From Poseidonibacter lekithochrous (lineage in GTDB: Bacteria; Campylobacterota; Campylobacteria; Campylobacterales; Arcobacteraceae), in assembly GCF_018861145.1 (NCBI RefSeq), contig NZ_JAHKQT010000003.1, forward strand, positions 124,001 to 188,000: DNA of 64,000 nt, given 5' to 3'. The notes beneath the pieces are model-generated. The model did no database searches and was not told where the DNA came from. It worked only from the letters and a program-made list of their open reading frames with translations. Of this stretch, positions 62,878-64,000 are shown piece by piece. Numbering within the stretch: the stretch's first letter is position 1; each line of letters starts with the position of its first letter. The position numbers and the translations under genes were made by a program.

Positions 62878-64000
62878 TTAGTTACCTGTATATAATTGTC
62901 TAGGTCTTGCAATTTTATGTTTAGGATCTTGTTTTAATTCAGACCATTGTGCAATCCAACCTGGAGTTCTACCGATTACGAAAATTGGTGTAAACATTTC
63001 AACTGGAATTTTAAGTGCTGTTAAGATAACACCCGAATAGAAATCAATATTTGGATATAAACCTCTTTCTTTAAAGTAATCATCATTTAAAGCTGCTTGT
63101 TCAACTGCTGCTGCAATATCTAGTAATTTTGAATCTAGATTTAATTCTTCTCTTAATTTATCTTGTAATCCTTTTAAACATTCAGCTCTTGGATCTCTAT
63201 TTTTATATACTCTATGTCCAAATCCCATAAGTCTAAATGGATCATTTCTATCTTTTGCTTTTGCAATAAATGAAGGTACATTTTTAATATCACCAATCAT
63301 TCTTAATTGATCCATTACTTTTTCATTTGCACCACCATGAGCTGATCCCCATAAAGCTGCGATACCTGAAGAAATTGCAACATAAGGGTGAGCTTCTGTA
63401 GAACCTACATTTCTTACTGTTGTTGTAGAGGCATTTTGTTCATGATCTGCATGTAAAGTAAAGATTGCATCTAGTGCATCTACTTCAATTTGTTTAATTT
63501 CTTCATTTGTTCCATCTTTTAGTCTTTTCATAGAACCACCTGGATAGGCTCTTAACATATATAAGAAGTTTTCTGTAAAATATCTATTTACATCTGGATA
63601 AATTAATGGAGTACCAATTGAATTTCTATATGCCATTGCTGCAATTGTTGGCATTTTAGCAACAATTCTTCTTCTCATTATTTTAAATTCTTTATCATCT
63701 TCTAAGTTTAAGTGATCTTTATAAAATGCTGCAAGTGCCATTGTTGCAGCACCCATAGTTGCCATTGGATGTGCTCCATCTGGTAATGCATCAAAAATTC
63801 TAATTAAACCTTCATTTAAAAATGATCTATGTCTAATTTCTAAATCGAAATTTTTTGAAGCTTCTTCTGTTGGTAAAGAACCTCTCATAAGTAAATAACA
63901 AACATCTAAGAAAGAGTGCTTTCCTGCTAAGTCAGCAATATCATAACCTCTATATCTTAATTCAGAATTTTCTCCATCAATAAAAGTGATTTTTGAATCA
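62878..64000 (-). CDS. gltA: Citrate synthase GltA (5' end beyond the window)
   Basis: The window edge cuts the N-terminus; the reading frame runs open to the right end, with DSKITFIDGENSELRYRGYD near the edge. The body has the type II hexameric citrate-synthase pieces: LHADHEQNASTTTVR, AALWGSAHGGANEK, RLMGFGHRVYKNRDPRA (catalytic His) and VEMFTPIFVIGRTPGW. It condenses acetyl-CoA and oxaloacetate. The 34-base gap to nuoG makes a shared transcript likely. Confidence 0.93.
   Translation of the reverse strand, partial: DSKITFIDGENSELRYRGYDIADLAGKHSFLDVCYLLMRGSLPTEEASKNFDLEIRHRSFLNEGLIRIFDALPDGAHPMATMGAATMALAAFYKDHLNLEDDKEFKIMRRRIVAKMPTIAAMAYRNSIGTPLIYPDVNRYFTENFLYMLRAYPGGSMKRLKDGTNEEIKQIEVDALDAIFTLHADHEQNASTTTVRNVGSTEAHPYVAISSGIAALWGSAHGGANEKVMDQLRMIGDIKNVPSFIAKAKDRNDPFRLMGFGHRVYKNRDPRAECLKGLQDKLREELNLDSKLLDIAAAVEQAALNDDYFKERGLYPNIDFYSGVILTALKIPVEMFTPIFVIGRTPGWIAQWSELKQDPKHKIARPRQLYTGN

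Overview
The window looks like chromosomal DNA of a Campylobacterota (epsilonproteobacterial) bacterium, most likely Arcobacter or a close relative. The base composition is very AT-rich and the codons are A/T-ending. It carries a Wolinella/Campylobacter-style frdCAB, a pair of dynamin-like GTPases directly downstream of frd, a nuo block with a short NuoG, a methylcitrate cluster, and sensor proteins with the HQWRQPLN-type H-box. No rRNA, tRNA, CRISPR array, transposase or integrase was seen. Genus and function calls rest on recognised motifs, not on database searches.

Layout. 1-6.1 kb (minus): methylcitrate (propionate) cluster prpB-prpC-acnD-prpF, with a terminator-like hairpin and a pair of overlapping hairpins inside it. 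6.3-10.4 kb (plus): a divergent HTH regulator, a LysE-type exporter and a TetR repressor, then two palindromic TetR-type operators in front of an EamA exporter and a D-2-hydroxyacid dehydrogenase. 10.5-14.7 kb (plus): response regulator, CHASE-PAS histidine kinase and REC-GGDEF diguanylate cyclase. 14.7-20.4 kb (minus): a ZorA/ZorB-like motor pair, a 38-residue small ORF, a Tat-signal subunit and a GMC oxidoreductase, joined mostly by 4-base overlaps; an AbiH-family gene lies just upstream. 20.5-24.8 kb (plus): recQ, thyA, folA and a methyltransferase. 24.8-28 kb (minus): HPP protein, a small exported protein, a glycosyltransferase and an EamA transporter. 28-33.2 kb (plus): polar amino-acid ABC importer, MarC, an ArgO/LysE exporter, a Nudix enzyme with a pre-Nudix domain, and RidA. 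33.2-39.2 kb (minus): two CopD-like membrane paralogues, ribB under an FMN riboswitch, a monooxygenase-fold protein, a lipoprotein, tex and a PhyH dioxygenase. 39.3-42.1 kb (plus): two DsrE-like exported paralogues and a sirohaem nitrite/sulfite reductase. 42.1-50.1 kb (minus): two dynamin-like GTPases, a porin, a short periplasmic binding protein, a histidine kinase and a YgjP-type peptidase. 50.2-53.7 kb (minus): frdCAB. 53.9-62.8 kb (minus): nuoGHIJKLMN. 62.9 kb to the right edge (minus): gltA, cut by the window end.

How it fits together. The metabolic core links propionyl-CoA oxidation to succinate and pyruvate, the fumarate/succinate couple, citrate synthase and complex I, as expected of a respiratory organism living on organic acids and amino acids. 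Three promoters (HPP, the 75-residue exported protein, and the upstream CopD-like gene) carry FNR/CRP-like palindromes centred at -41.5 from a good -10 box, which suggests oxygen- or nitrogen-oxide-responsive control. The parts most worth following up are the stand-alone ZorAB-like motor with its coupled small ORF next to AbiH, the frd-dynamin-porin-sensor block, the twin TetR operators, and the mutually exclusive hairpins inside the prp operon.
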